From NCBI GenBank assembly GCA_947473045.1, contig CANJCO010000002.1:1-64000 (forward strand): a stretch of 64,000 nt of DNA. The letters run 5' to 3'. Below are positions 1 to 8,634 of the stretch, piece by piece. Position 1 is the first letter of the stretch, and every line of letters begins with the position of its first letter. The position numbers and the translations under genes are program-made. The stretch is from Myxococcales bacterium. GTDB taxonomy: Bacteria; Myxococcota_A; Polyangia; Polyangiales; Polyangiaceae. A model generated the notes under the pieces. That model saw only the letters and a list, made by a program, of their open reading frames with translations, searched no databases and was not told the DNA's origin.

Positions 1-629
1 GCAGCAACACCGTGAGCGTGCTGCTCGGCAACGGTAACGGCACCTTCGCGGCGAAGGTCGACTACGCCACCGGCAGCAACCCCACACGTGTCACAATCGC
101 GGACTTCAACGGCGACACGAAGCTCGACCTCGCCGTCACGAACGGCGGCAGCAACACCGTGAGCGTGCTGCTCGGCAACGGTAACGGCACCTTCGCGGCG
201 AAGGTCGGCTACGCCACCGGCAACGGCCCAAGCGGCGTCGCGGTGGGGGACTTCAACGGCGACACGAAGCCCGACCTCGCCGTCACGAACGGCGGAAGCA
301 ACACAGTGAGCGTGCTGCTCGGCGCCGGCAACGGCACCTTCGCGGCCAAGGTCGACTACGCCACCGGCAGCTTTTCTCATGACGTCGCGGTGGGGGACTT
401 CAATGGAGACACGAAACTCGACCTCGCCGTCACGATCGGCAATGGCAGCACAGTGAGTGTCCTGCTCGGTGCCGGCAACGGCACCTTCGCGGCGAAGGTC
501 GACTACGCCACCGGCGGTGTCCCTTATGGCGTCGCGGTGGGGGACTTCAACGGCGACACGAAGCCCGACCTCGCCGTCGCGTGTAGCAGCAGCAGCACAG
601 TGAGCGTGTTACTGAACCAGTGCAAATAA
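1..629 (+). CDS. FG-GAP/VCBS-repeat protein, C-terminal part (5' end outside window)
   Basis: Repeated 49-aa units of type 'VSVLLGNGNGTFAAKVDYATG...VAVGDFNGDTKPDLAVTNGGSNT'; the first ORF Met lies inside a repeat, so the gene is probably 5'-truncated by the window edge. Confidence 0.85.
   Translation, partial: SNTVSVLLGNGNGTFAAKVDYATGSNPTRVTIADFNGDTKLDLAVTNGGSNTVSVLLGNGNGTFAAKVGYATGNGPSGVAVGDFNGDTKPDLAVTNGGSNTVSVLLGAGNGTFAAKVDYATGSFSHDVAVGDFNGDTKLDLAVTIGNGSTVSVLLGAGNGTFAAKVDYATGGVPYGVAVGDFNGDTKPDLAVACSSSSTVSVLLNQCK
12..600 (+). repeat. In-gene tandem repeat, period 147 bp (4 units)
   Basis: 'gtgag(c/t)gt(g/c)' recurs at 12, 159, 306, 453 and 600, exactly 147 bp apart; units encode FG-GAP repeats. 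Confidence 0.9.
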
Positions 630-764
630 GCCACCTACGCCCCCCCCCCGCTCCGCCTCGGCGAACAGGTGGGGGCGCGAGCGGTCTGAGCTCGGCCTCG
701 TGAATCGCGGTGCCTCGGGTGCGCACGAGCAGGCCACCGGCATCACGGAAGGCGCAGAACAGCG

Positions 765-971
765 TCACCATGCGCGGGCGAAGCGCACGTCTTCGGTGGG
801 GAGGGCGAGCGAAGGGCAAGCGGCCTCGAGGGCGGCCACGTCACGGCGGCGAAGCTCGCGGAGCATCGCGTAGACCGCCGCTCCGGTGAGCCGGTGTGCC
901 TTGCTGGCGCGGTCTAACGAAGTGAACAGCGGGCCGGGGGCATCGCCGCGTCCGGCGTCGAGCGGCTCCCT
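765..971 (-). pseudogene. Fragment resembling a tyrosine recombinase/phage integrase catalytic domain
   Basis: Minus-strand frame ending at TGA 765-767 reads ...LDAGRGDAPGPLFTSLDRASKAHRLTGAAVYAMLRELRRRDVAALEAA..., resembling the 'GPLF.S.DR...RLT..AVY..L' region of integrases. No catalytic HxLRH/Tyr region in frame. Confidence 0.5.
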
Positions 972-1905
972 ACTTCGAGGCGCTTCGTCGCCGCCTGGCC
1001 GATCGCGCGCGCGCCGCGATCAGGGTCGCGAAGCCGATCAGCCCGCCGAGGGGCAGGGCGCTGTTGCCGGCGAGTCCGACTGAGCAGCCGCTGCCGTCCG
1101 TGTTGGCCGCCGAAGTGGCTCCCGGCGCGTCGACGCCGGCGTCGCTGGGTGGCGGTGGGACCTCAGGGCCGCGGCAGTCGATGTCGGCGTCGAGGGTGAG
1201 GGGCGGCGGATCGCTCGTCGCGCCTGCGACGTGGAATTGAAATTCCAAATGCCGCTTTTGACTGGGCTCGACTCCTTGACACAAATTGAGCTGGTTTGAG
1301 TCTCCGTCGCCGCTGAAGAAGCTAAACACCGTCGGAACACTGCCGTAGTCGCGCGAGAGCGAGTTGCTTCCATTGGTGATTTCGACTCGGACGACATTCA
1401 AGTAGGCCGTCAACTCCGCCGAGGGCTTGAATACCAACTGGGTGCGTCCGCGCTCGCTCGAAGGCGCCACGGTGACTTCGCCCGCCGTAGTCGGCAGTGG
1501 CTGGGCCGCCGCAGCGATGAAGTTCACCGCGGCAAAGAACTGATCGCCCCCGTCGACGTCGCACGTCGGGCCAAGGCCCACGACGCGCGCGCCTACGGCG
1601 AAGTTCGCGCTCGGTCTCAGCAGCTTGGTGCCGAGCTGGCGGGCGTCGTCGGTCACCGTGAACGTCAGGGTCGGATCTTGACTGTCGGACGGGACGCCGA
1701 GAGTGAGCACGAATCCGGGACTGCTGGTGTCCTTGACGGCGATCGCAGGCAGGTTTGCCGGCACCGCTCCGCCCAGGTGCGGGGCTGTATCGAACGAACA
1801 GTGCGGCGGCGGAAGCGCGACCTCGGCGTAGGCTCCGCCAGCGGTCGCGAGGAGGGCCGCCGCGAGGCTCACGCCTGCGTATTTTGGATAGCTAAAGATA
1901 GTCAC
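970..1905 (-). CDS. Secreted protein with MYXO-CTERM-like C-terminal sorting tail
   Basis: N-terminal signal-like segment; C-terminus [37 protein letters not shown] (Cys + hydrophobic helix + Arg cluster). Confidence 0.7.
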   Translation of the reverse strand: MTIFSYPKYAGVSLAAALLATAGGAYAEVALPPPHCSFDTAPHLGGAVPANLPAIAVKDTSSPGFVLTLGVPSDSQDPTLTFTVTDDARQLGTKLLRPSANFAVGARVVGLGPTCDVDGGDQFFAAVNFIAAAAQPLPTTAGEVTVAPSSERGRTQLVFKPSAELTAYLNVVRVEITNGSNSLSRDYGSVPTVFSFFSGDGDSNQLNLCQGVEPSQKRHLEFQFHVAGATSDPPPLTLDADIDCRGPEVPPPPSDAGVDAPGATSAANTDGSGCSVGLAGNSALPLGGLIGFATLIAARARSARRRRSASK

Positions 1906-2118
1906 TGTTCGAGGCTACGCTGCCTGCGGCGACTGGACCAGCGCCCCAAAAGTTCTTCGCTCAAAAAACGCACGCCCAACAAAACACGCGAGCCTCGCGC
2001 TCGCAGCGTGAATGATGGGTGCATTGGCCCGGCCGCGCGTTCGGGGCCGCGATCCGATATAAGCTGCGCCCGCGCGGATTTCCCGTCTGCGCCCGCCCGC
2101 CAAGGAGAACCGTTTTCC

Positions 2119-3600
2119 ATGTCTGCACAAACCGCCGAAGCCCGCCTCGTGAGGGGATTTCGTGATGTCGAAGCGGCCGAGATCCGGCGCCACGATGCGA
2201 TGATCGCCACGATTCGTGAAGTCTACGAGCGCTACGGCTTCGAGCCGCTCGAGACTCCTGCGTTCGAGTACACCGACGCGCTCGGCAAGTTCCTGCCCGA
2301 TCAGGATCGCCCGGGCGCGGGTGTCTTTTCGGTGCTCGACGACGACGAGGCGTGGATGAGCCTGCGCTACGATCTCACTGCGCCGCTCGCCCGCTACGTC
2401 GCGCAGAACTACGAGAGGCTGCCCAAGCCGTACCGCCGCTACGCGACTGGCTCGGTCTTTCGCAACGAAAAGCCAGGGCCGGCGCGCTTTCGGCAGTTCA
2501 CGCAGTTCGACGCCGACACCGTGGGCACCGAGAGCCTCGCGGCCGACGCGGAGCTGTGCATGCTCGCAGCCGATACGTTCGAGGCGCTGGGCATTCGGCG
2601 CGGCGACTATGTCGTGAAGCTGAGCCACCGCAGGCTCCTCGACGGGGTGCTCGAGGCCATCGGCGTCACCGCCGCGACTGATCCGGAAGGCACGCAGCGG
2701 CTCGCCGTGCTCCGCGCGATCGACAAACTCGACCGCCTCGGAAATTCAGGCGTTTTCGCCCTGCTAGGCGCGGGCAGAAGAGACGAGTCGGGCGACTTCA
2801 CCAAGGGCGCCGGGCTCGCCGCCGACGCCATCGCGGTCGTCATGCGTTTCGTCGGAGCGACCGCCGAGAACATCGACGCTGCGCTAGGCACGGCCCACGC
2901 GCTCGTCGCGTCGTCGGAAGTTGGCCGCGCGGCCGTGGAGGACCTCCGCCAAATCGGCGCGCTGCTCACCGCGGCAGGTTACGGCCCCGATCGCGTGCGG
3001 TTCGACTCGACCGTGGTTCGCGGGCTCGAGTACTATACAGGGCCTGTCTTCGAGGCCGAGCTGACCTTCGAAGTCGCCGGCGACGACGGCGCGCCGATCC
3101 GCTTTGGGGCGGTGGGCGGCGGCGGTCGCTACGACGATCTCGTCGCGCGCTTTTTGGGCCAGCGCGTCCCCGCAACGGGCTTTTCGATTGGCGTCTCGCG
3201 CCTTCAGACCGCGCTCGCGCACTTGAAAAAAGATGAGCCTGGGGCGGCCTCGGGGCCAGTCGTTGTGCTCGTCATGGACCGGGCGGAGCTACCGAAATAC
3301 CAGGCGCTCGTGCAGACCCTTCGCCAGGCCGGCATCCGCGCCGAGATGTACCTCGGCAGCTCGGGCATGAAGCCGCAAATGAAATACGCCGACCGGCGCG
3401 GCAGTCCGTGCGTGGTGATTCAAGGGTCGAACGAGCGCGCAAACGGCGAAGTTCAGCTCAAGGACCTCGTCGAAGGCGCGAAAGCGGCCGCGTCGATCAA
3501 AGACAACAAAGAGTGGAAAGACGCGCGGCCTGCGCAGATCACCGTGAAAGAGGCCGATCTCGTCGAAGCCGTTCGGGCCATCGTCGCGCGGCACGCGTAG
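2119..3600 (+). CDS. hisS: Histidyl-tRNA synthetase, alphaproteobacterial-like type
   Basis: [71 protein letters not shown]..., motif 2 [23 protein letters not shown]. Start chosen at ATG 2119 inside ORF 1678..3600. Confidence 0.93.
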   Translation: MSAQTAEARLVRGFRDVEAAEIRRHDAMIATIREVYERYGFEPLETPAFEYTDALGKFLPDQDRPGAGVFSVLDDDEAWMSLRYDLTAPLARYVAQNYERLPKPYRRYATGSVFRNEKPGPARFRQFTQFDADTVGTESLAADAELCMLAADTFEALGIRRGDYVVKLSHRRLLDGVLEAIGVTAATDPEGTQRLAVLRAIDKLDRLGNSGVFALLGAGRRDESGDFTKGAGLAADAIAVVMRFVGATAENIDAALGTAHALVASSEVGRAAVEDLRQIGALLTAAGYGPDRVRFDSTVVRGLEYYTGPVFEAELTFEVAGDDGAPIRFGAVGGGGRYDDLVARFLGQRVPATGFSIGVSRLQTALAHLKKDEPGAASGPVVVLVMDRAELPKYQALVQTLRQAGIRAEMYLGSSGMKPQMKYADRRGSPCVVIQGSNERANGEVQLKDLVEGAKAAASIKDNKEWKDARPAQITVKEADLVEAVRAIVARHA

Positions 3601-3616
3601 CGCCGCGAAATCGGGC

Positions 3617-3660
3617 AAAAAAAGCTCCGACGTCGGGCCTTTGGGGCGCGTCGTCGGAGC
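3617..3660 (-). terminator. Rho-independent terminator of the tRNA-His gene
   Basis: 9-bp perfect stem gctccgacg (3624-3632)/cgtcggagc (3652-3660) followed on the minus strand by a T7 run (A7 at 3617-3623). Confidence 0.75.
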
Positions 3661-3664
3661 GACC

Positions 3665-3741
3665 TGGTACCAGCTCTCGGGGTCGAACCGAGGACCTCTA
3701 GATCCACAATCTAGCGCTCTAACCAACTGAGCTAAGCCGGC
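3665..3741 (-). tRNA. tRNA-His (anticodon GTG), CCA encoded, no genomic G-1, A73
   Basis: Minus strand GCCGGCT TA GCTC AGTTGGTTA GAGC G CTAGA TTGTGGA TCTAG AGGTC CTCGG TTCGACC CCGAG AGCTGGT A CCA; all four arms fold. Confidence 0.95.
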
Positions 3742-3846
3742 ATGCAGCCAAGGCTTCCTATGAGCCGCGGACGAAAAAAGCCAGCACAAAACGCGCGGCT
3801 CGCGCGCGCGGCGGCGCAGCGGCCCCGGCGAAGGGCGCGGCGGGCC

Positions 3847-4638
3847 TCACTCGAACGCGACGCGGCCCCATCGCGCGCTCCTGTGAAAGTTGCCCTGCCG
3901 CTTGAGCGGCGACCACGCATTCGCCACGCTTTGGCCGTCGCGAAACGCGTAGAGGTTGAGGCGCCAGACCTCTCCCGGGGCAGGCGGCACGGCGACGCGC
4001 GCCTTGCCCAGCGCGCTCCACGGAATGGCCACCTCCACCGTGTAGAAGCGATCCGCGGAGACCACCGAGCCCACTTCGGCCTTCGACGACCACTCCTGAT
4101 GCCCGAACACTTTGCCGCCCGCCGCCTCGGTGATGGGCGCGTTGTAGTCGTCCCAGTGGGTGTCGAACGTGGCGCCCTTCGTGTCGAACTGCAGCTCGTA
4201 GTAGTCGCGGTTGTCGGGCAGATCGCCCGGCTTGAGCATCACCTCGACGGCGCTCGATTTCTCCCAGCAGTGCGGGTCGATTTCGGTGCGCTCGAACGGC
4301 GCCACGGGCGAGGCGTCGCGCACCACGAACCCGAGGTAGAGGGCGCGCGCATCCCAACCCACCCGCGCGAAGCTGCCCGCGAGCGGCGAAGTGTCGGGCG
4401 CTCCCTGACCCGCGTCGACGAACGGGCCGAGCACGGAAGCGCCGGCCCACGCAGCGTCGTCGAGCTTGCCGTCGATGGTCGGCGGAGTGGCAAAACGGCT
4501 GATTTTAGCCGCAGCTCCGCTCACTGTGCCGTCGCCTGCGACCCGCGCCGGACCGGCCGAGGCCCATCCCGGATCTTCGCGCTTCGCGCAGGAAAGGACA
4601 GCGAGGAGGGCAGCGGCGGCGACGGCGTGACGGTGCAT
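3847..4638 (-). CDS. Lipoprotein with CBM9-like (DOMON-like) carbohydrate-binding domain
   Basis: MHRHAVAAAALLAVLSC lipobox; 'ATPPTIDGKLDDAAWAGA' and 'YTVEVAIPWSALG' typical of CBM9-like domains. Start moved to 4638 to avoid overlap with the GH57 gene. Confidence 0.7.
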   Translation of the reverse strand: MHRHAVAAAALLAVLSCAKREDPGWASAGPARVAGDGTVSGAAAKISRFATPPTIDGKLDDAAWAGASVLGPFVDAGQGAPDTSPLAGSFARVGWDARALYLGFVVRDASPVAPFERTEIDPHCWEKSSAVEVMLKPGDLPDNRDYYELQFDTKGATFDTHWDDYNAPITEAAGGKVFGHQEWSSKAEVGSVVSADRFYTVEVAIPWSALGKARVAVPPAPGEVWRLNLYAFRDGQSVANAWSPLKRQGNFHRSARWGRVAFE

Positions 4639-4698
4639 GGCTGACCGAACATCGTACACCGCCGCGCGTGAGACGTGTGTGGTAGGGTGCGCGCGCCG

Positions 4699-6333
4699 AT
4701 GCTGAGCTCTTCCCCGAACGGTTACCTCGCGATCGTCCTTCACGCGCACTTGCCGTTCGTGCGCCATCCCGAGCACGCGCGTCACCTCGAAGAGCGCTGG
4801 TTCTACGAGGCGCTGATCGAGTGCTACCTGCCGCTGATCGACGTCTTCGATCGGCTGTCGGCCGAGGGCGTGCCTTTCGAGCTCACGATGAGCCTCACGC
4901 CGCCGCTCGCGGCGATGCTTCGCGATCCGCTTTTGTGCGAGCGCTTCGAAGGCCACCTCACGCGCCTCGAAAACCTCGCCGAGGCCGAGATGGTCCGGCT
5001 CTACGGTGACGACGCGTTCGCGCCACTAGCTGTATTTTACAGGCAGGAGCTCGCCCGCGTTCGCGCCGTCTGGCAGCGGCACGGCGGCGACGTCGTCGGC
5101 GCGCTCGTCAAGCACTGGGACGCCGGCCATCTCGAGCTCATCACGTGCTCGGCGACGCACTGCTATCTGCCGGGCATGCTCCCGGCGCCCGAGGGCATTC
5201 GTCCGCAGCTCGAGCTCGGCGTGCGCGCCTTCGAGACAGTGACCGGACGCAAACCCGAGGGCATGTGGCTGCCCGAGTGCGCGTTCGACCCGGCGTTCGA
5301 CGCCGACATCGCCGCTGCGGGAATTCGCTTCACGCTGCTCGACACGCACGGGCTCACGCGCGCCAATCCCGCGCCGCCGTTCGGCGAGCACGCGCCGATC
5401 ATCTCGCCCGCGGGCGTGGCCTTCTTTGCGCGCGATCAGGAGTCGAGCCGCGCGGTCTGGTCGCGCGAACAGGGCTATCCGGGCAACGCGTACTACCGCG
5501 ATTTCTACCGCGACATCGGCTTCGACCTGCCCGAAGAGCACCTCTACGGAGAGGTCGTCGGCGACGGAAACCGCTTGATGACCGGCATCAAATATCACCG
5601 CATCACAGGCGAGACGCAGAGCAAGCTGCCCTACATTCCCTCGGTCGCCAAAGAGCGCGCGTGGGCCGACGCCGGCGACTTCGTGGCCAAGCGCAGGGCG
5701 CAGCTCGCAACGCTCCGCGCCTCGATGGACGTCGCGCCGATTGTGGTCTCGCCCTACGACGCAGAGCTGTTTGGCCACTGGTGGTACGAGGGGCCGATGT
5801 TCCTCGAGGCGCTGTTTCGAAGGCTCCCCGAAGCGGAAGGCGAGGCCGAGGCGATCACGTTGCGGCGCTACCTCGGCATCTCCCAGGTGCACGTGCGCTC
5901 GACACCCGCGGCCTCGTCGTGGGGCGCCGGTGGCTACGGGGGCGTGTGGGTGGGGCCCGAAGCCTCCTACACGTGGCGTCACGTTCACCACGCCACGCGG
6001 CGCGTGGGCAAGCTCGCGCGCGAGCACAGGGCCGTCACCGGCGACGTCGGTCGCGCCCTCGATCAGGCGATTCGCGAACTGCTGCTGCTTCAGTCGAGCG
6101 ACTGGAACTTCATTCTGAAGACCGGCACGGCAATGGGCTACGCGCAGGCACGCATTCGCGCGCACGTGGCGAGGCTCGGCCGGCTCGCTTCGATCGTTGA
6201 GCGCGGATCGATCACCGCGGACGAGCTGGTGTGGCTCGATGACGTGTCGTCCCGCGACAATTTCCTGGCTCACTTCACAGGAGCCCAGTTGCGGGCGCAC
6301 TTCGAAGACGAGCGCGCCTACGCGCAAGTGTGA
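4699..6333 (+). CDS. Glycoside hydrolase family 57 protein (1,4-alpha-glucan branching enzyme-like)
   Basis: NGYLAIVLHAHLPFVRHPEHARHLEERWFYEALIECYLPLI N-terminus; 'MWLPECAFDPAFD', 'SPYDAELFGHWWYEGP' motifs of GH57/DUF1957. Confidence 0.88.
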   Translation: MLSSSPNGYLAIVLHAHLPFVRHPEHARHLEERWFYEALIECYLPLIDVFDRLSAEGVPFELTMSLTPPLAAMLRDPLLCERFEGHLTRLENLAEAEMVRLYGDDAFAPLAVFYRQELARVRAVWQRHGGDVVGALVKHWDAGHLELITCSATHCYLPGMLPAPEGIRPQLELGVRAFETVTGRKPEGMWLPECAFDPAFDADIAAAGIRFTLLDTHGLTRANPAPPFGEHAPIISPAGVAFFARDQESSRAVWSREQGYPGNAYYRDFYRDIGFDLPEEHLYGEVVGDGNRLMTGIKYHRITGETQSKLPYIPSVAKERAWADAGDFVAKRRAQLATLRASMDVAPIVVSPYDAELFGHWWYEGPMFLEALFRRLPEAEGEAEAITLRRYLGISQVHVRSTPAASSWGAGGYGGVWVGPEASYTWRHVHHATRRVGKLAREHRAVTGDVGRALDQAIRELLLLQSSDWNFILKTGTAMGYAQARIRAHVARLGRLASIVERGSITADELVWLDDVSSRDNFLAHFTGAQLRAHFEDERAYAQV

Positions 6334-6869
6334 AACGTCAGGCCCGCTGCGCTCGCGTTGCCAGTGCACTTGCCCGGGCACTCGGGCGCGTTCGCCGGAT
6401 CGCAGACGACGGCCCCCACCGTCTTCACGCAGCTCGCGGCGCTCGCGCAGTGGGTTGCGTCGATCACGCCCGGGGCACCTGAGCTGCAGCACACCGAGCC
6501 CGACGGGCAGTCGGCCGAGTCGTCGCAAACGAACTTGTGGGCCTCGCCGGCGTCGGGCGCGGCGCAGTTCAGCGCGCAGCTGTACTGCCATGCGTTTTGC
6601 TGTCCGCGCGCGCAGCATGGCAGGGTGTTGTCGCACGCTTGAGGTCCGCAGGAGACTCCCGGATCCGGCGGCGCGGCCTCGGCGCCCGCGTCGGCGGAGG
6701 CGTCGGCTGCGGCCTCGTTCGGAGCGTCGGTCGGCGCATCGTCCGATGCATCACCCCCCGCTTCGCCGCAGCCCGAGTCGCACGCACCTGGGTCGCCGAC
6801 CTGCGTCGCCGGATCGCTGCACGCCGCCAAAACGCCTGCGACCATGATCGATAGCGCGCGCATCATCAC
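6318..6869 (-). CDS. Cys-rich lipoprotein of unknown function
   Basis: Lipobox VLAAC, Asp/Ala-rich linker, then many cysteines (CGPQACDNTLPCC...CDDSADCPSGSVCC). Confidence 0.6.
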   Translation of the reverse strand: MMMRALSIMVAGVLAACSDPATQVGDPGACDSGCGEAGGDASDDAPTDAPNEAAADASADAGAEAAPPDPGVSCGPQACDNTLPCCARGQQNAWQYSCALNCAAPDAGEAHKFVCDDSADCPSGSVCCSSGAPGVIDATHCASAASCVKTVGAVVCDPANAPECPGKCTGNASAAGLTFHTCA

Positions 6870-6955
6870 GCTCCACTATCCGCCGCGCGCGTGCGGCTGG
6901 CAAGCGGCGCCGCCAGTTGCTTGCCGAGGGCGCCCCGTTCGGGCACAAAGGTGCG

Positions 6956-7846
6956 ATGAAGCTCGCCGGGACGTTCACCGCGCTCGTTACCCCGTTTTTT
7001 GACGACGCCGATCAGGGTATCGACTGGGCGGCGTTCGACGCGCTCATCGATCAACAAATCGAAGGCGGCATCACCGGGCTCGTGCCGTGCGGGACGACGG
7101 GCGAGTCGCCGGCCCTGTCGCACGACGAGCACGCCGCCGTCGTGGCGCGCACGATCGCGCGGGCGAAGGGCAGGGCGCTCGTCATTGCGGGCACGGGCAG
7201 CAACGCCACGCGCGTCGCGGTGCAGTCGTCGCGTGAAGCCGAAGCCGCCGGGGCCGACGCGGTGATGGTGGTCGTGCCCTACTACAATAAACCCACCCAG
7301 GAAGGCCTGTTTCGCCACTTCGTGGAGGTCGCGCGCGCGGTCTCGTGCCCGGTCGTCGTCTACAATATTCCGGGTCGCTCCGGCGTTGACCTCTCGGCCG
7401 ATACCCTCGCGCGCATTGTCGCGGCCGCGCCCAACGTCGTCGCGACGAAAGAGGCGACCGGCAACGTCTTGCGCGCGCAGGAGCTGGTGCGCCGGCACGG
7501 CGACCGCCTCACCGTGTTGTCGGGCGACGACGCGCTCACGCTGCCCATGATCGCGTGCGGCGCGCAGGGCGTTATCAGCGTGGCGTCGAACCTGCTGCCG
7601 CGGTCGGTGGGTGACGTGACGAGCGCTGCGCTCGCGGGTGATTTTGCGGGCGCGCGCGCCAAGCATCAGGCGCTGCTGCCGCTGTACGAGGCCATGTTCG
7701 TCGAAGCCAATCCCGGCCCCGTGAAGACCGCGCTGTCGCTTCGGGGGCGCATGTCGGCTGCCGTACGCGGTCCGCTCGCGCCGGTGTCGGAAGCCACCCG
7801 CGCGCTCGTGGCGAGCGCGATGTCGCCGTTCGAGGGGTCGCTGTGA
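6956..7846 (+). CDS. dapA: 4-hydroxy-tetrahydrodipicolinate synthase
   Basis: MKLAGTFTALVTPF...GGITGLVPCGTTGESPALSHDEH...VVVPYYNKPTQEGLFRHF...VVYNIPGRSG...ATKEATG. Confidence 0.95.
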   Translation: MKLAGTFTALVTPFFDDADQGIDWAAFDALIDQQIEGGITGLVPCGTTGESPALSHDEHAAVVARTIARAKGRALVIAGTGSNATRVAVQSSREAEAAGADAVMVVVPYYNKPTQEGLFRHFVEVARAVSCPVVVYNIPGRSGVDLSADTLARIVAAAPNVVATKEATGNVLRAQELVRRHGDRLTVLSGDDALTLPMIACGAQGVISVASNLLPRSVGDVTSAALAGDFAGARAKHQALLPLYEAMFVEANPGPVKTALSLRGRMSAAVRGPLAPVSEATRALVASAMSPFEGSL

Positions 7847-8628
7847 GCCTGAAAATTGCTGTTTTTGGAGCGAGCGGTCGCATGGGGCGCGCGGTGGTTC
7901 GCCTCGCGACCGAGCAGGGCCTCGAGATCGTCTGCGCGATCGGCGCGGCGGATGAGGGCCGCGACGCCGGCGAGCTCGCGGGCGTAGGCGCGATCGGCGT
8001 GGTCGTCACTTCGGATCTCGCGGCGGTTGCAGCATGCGGTGCGGACGTGGCGATCGATTTCTCGTCGGCCGAGCTCGTGAGCCAACTGGCGCCCGTTTGC
8101 GCGGCGGCAGGCATCGCGGTCGTCTGCGGAACGACGGGGCTCGACGCCGAAGCGCAGCTCGCGATGCAGGGGGCCAGCGCCGATGTCGCGGTGCTCTGGG
8201 AGCCGAACATGAGCGTGGGCGTGCACGTGCTCGCGATGCTTTTGCAGAAGGCCATCGCTTCGCTCGGCGCAGGCTTCGACGTGGAAATCGTCGAGACGCA
8301 CCACAGGCACAAGGTCGACGCTCCGAGCGGCACGGCGCGCAAGCTCGCGCTCGCCGCGAAGGCCGCACGCGGCGACAAAGACGCCTTCGTGAGCGGGCGC
8401 GAAGGCAAGCCCGGAAGGCGGCCCGAGCGTGAAATCGGAGTGTTCGCGATGCGTGGGGGCGACGTCATCGGCGACCATCAGGTGCACTTGCTCGGAGCCG
8501 GCGAGCGCCTCGAGCTGACGCATCGCGCGACCAGTCGCGACTTGTTCGCGCAAGGCGCCATTCGCGCCGCCCTGTGGATGGCAGGGCGCCCGGCGGGCGA
8601 GTACGGCCTGGGCGACGTTGTCGGCTGA
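7843..8628 (+). CDS. dapB: 4-hydroxy-tetrahydrodipicolinate reductase
   Basis: KIAVFGASGRMGRAV; 'EIVETHHRHKVDAPSGTA'; GTG start overlaps the dapA stop by 4 bp. Confidence 0.95.
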   Translation: MSLKIAVFGASGRMGRAVVRLATEQGLEIVCAIGAADEGRDAGELAGVGAIGVVVTSDLAAVAACGADVAIDFSSAELVSQLAPVCAAAGIAVVCGTTGLDAEAQLAMQGASADVAVLWEPNMSVGVHVLAMLLQKAIASLGAGFDVEIVETHHRHKVDAPSGTARKLALAAKAARGDKDAFVSGREGKPGRRPEREIGVFAMRGGDVIGDHQVHLLGAGERLELTHRATSRDLFAQGAIRAALWMAGRPAGEYGLGDVVG

Positions 8629-8634
8629 TTGGCC

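Noticed and set aside
12-629. Interpreting the 147-bp repeats as a CRISPR or other non-coding array
   Set aside because: Period is in frame (49 codons) and every unit encodes a good FG-GAP/VCBS repeat; no spacer/repeat alternation. No CRISPR-like array was seen elsewhere in the window.
547-819. 90-aa minus-strand ORF overlapping the end of the FG-GAP gene
   Set aside because: Arg/Gly-rich translation running through the poly-C tract; not supported. The adjacent integrase-like frame is different.
1678-2118. N-terminal extension of the hisS ORF (1678-2118)
   Set aside because: Overlaps the start of the divergent MYXO-CTERM gene, has Arg-rich low-complexity translation, and HisRS homology begins after ATG 2119.
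5026-6636. 536-aa ORF antisense to GH57, plus similar shadows at 12504..13985, 15152..16906, 19434..20726, 20739..22004 and 43317..44645
   Set aside because: All overlap strongly supported genes on the other strand and lack family features.
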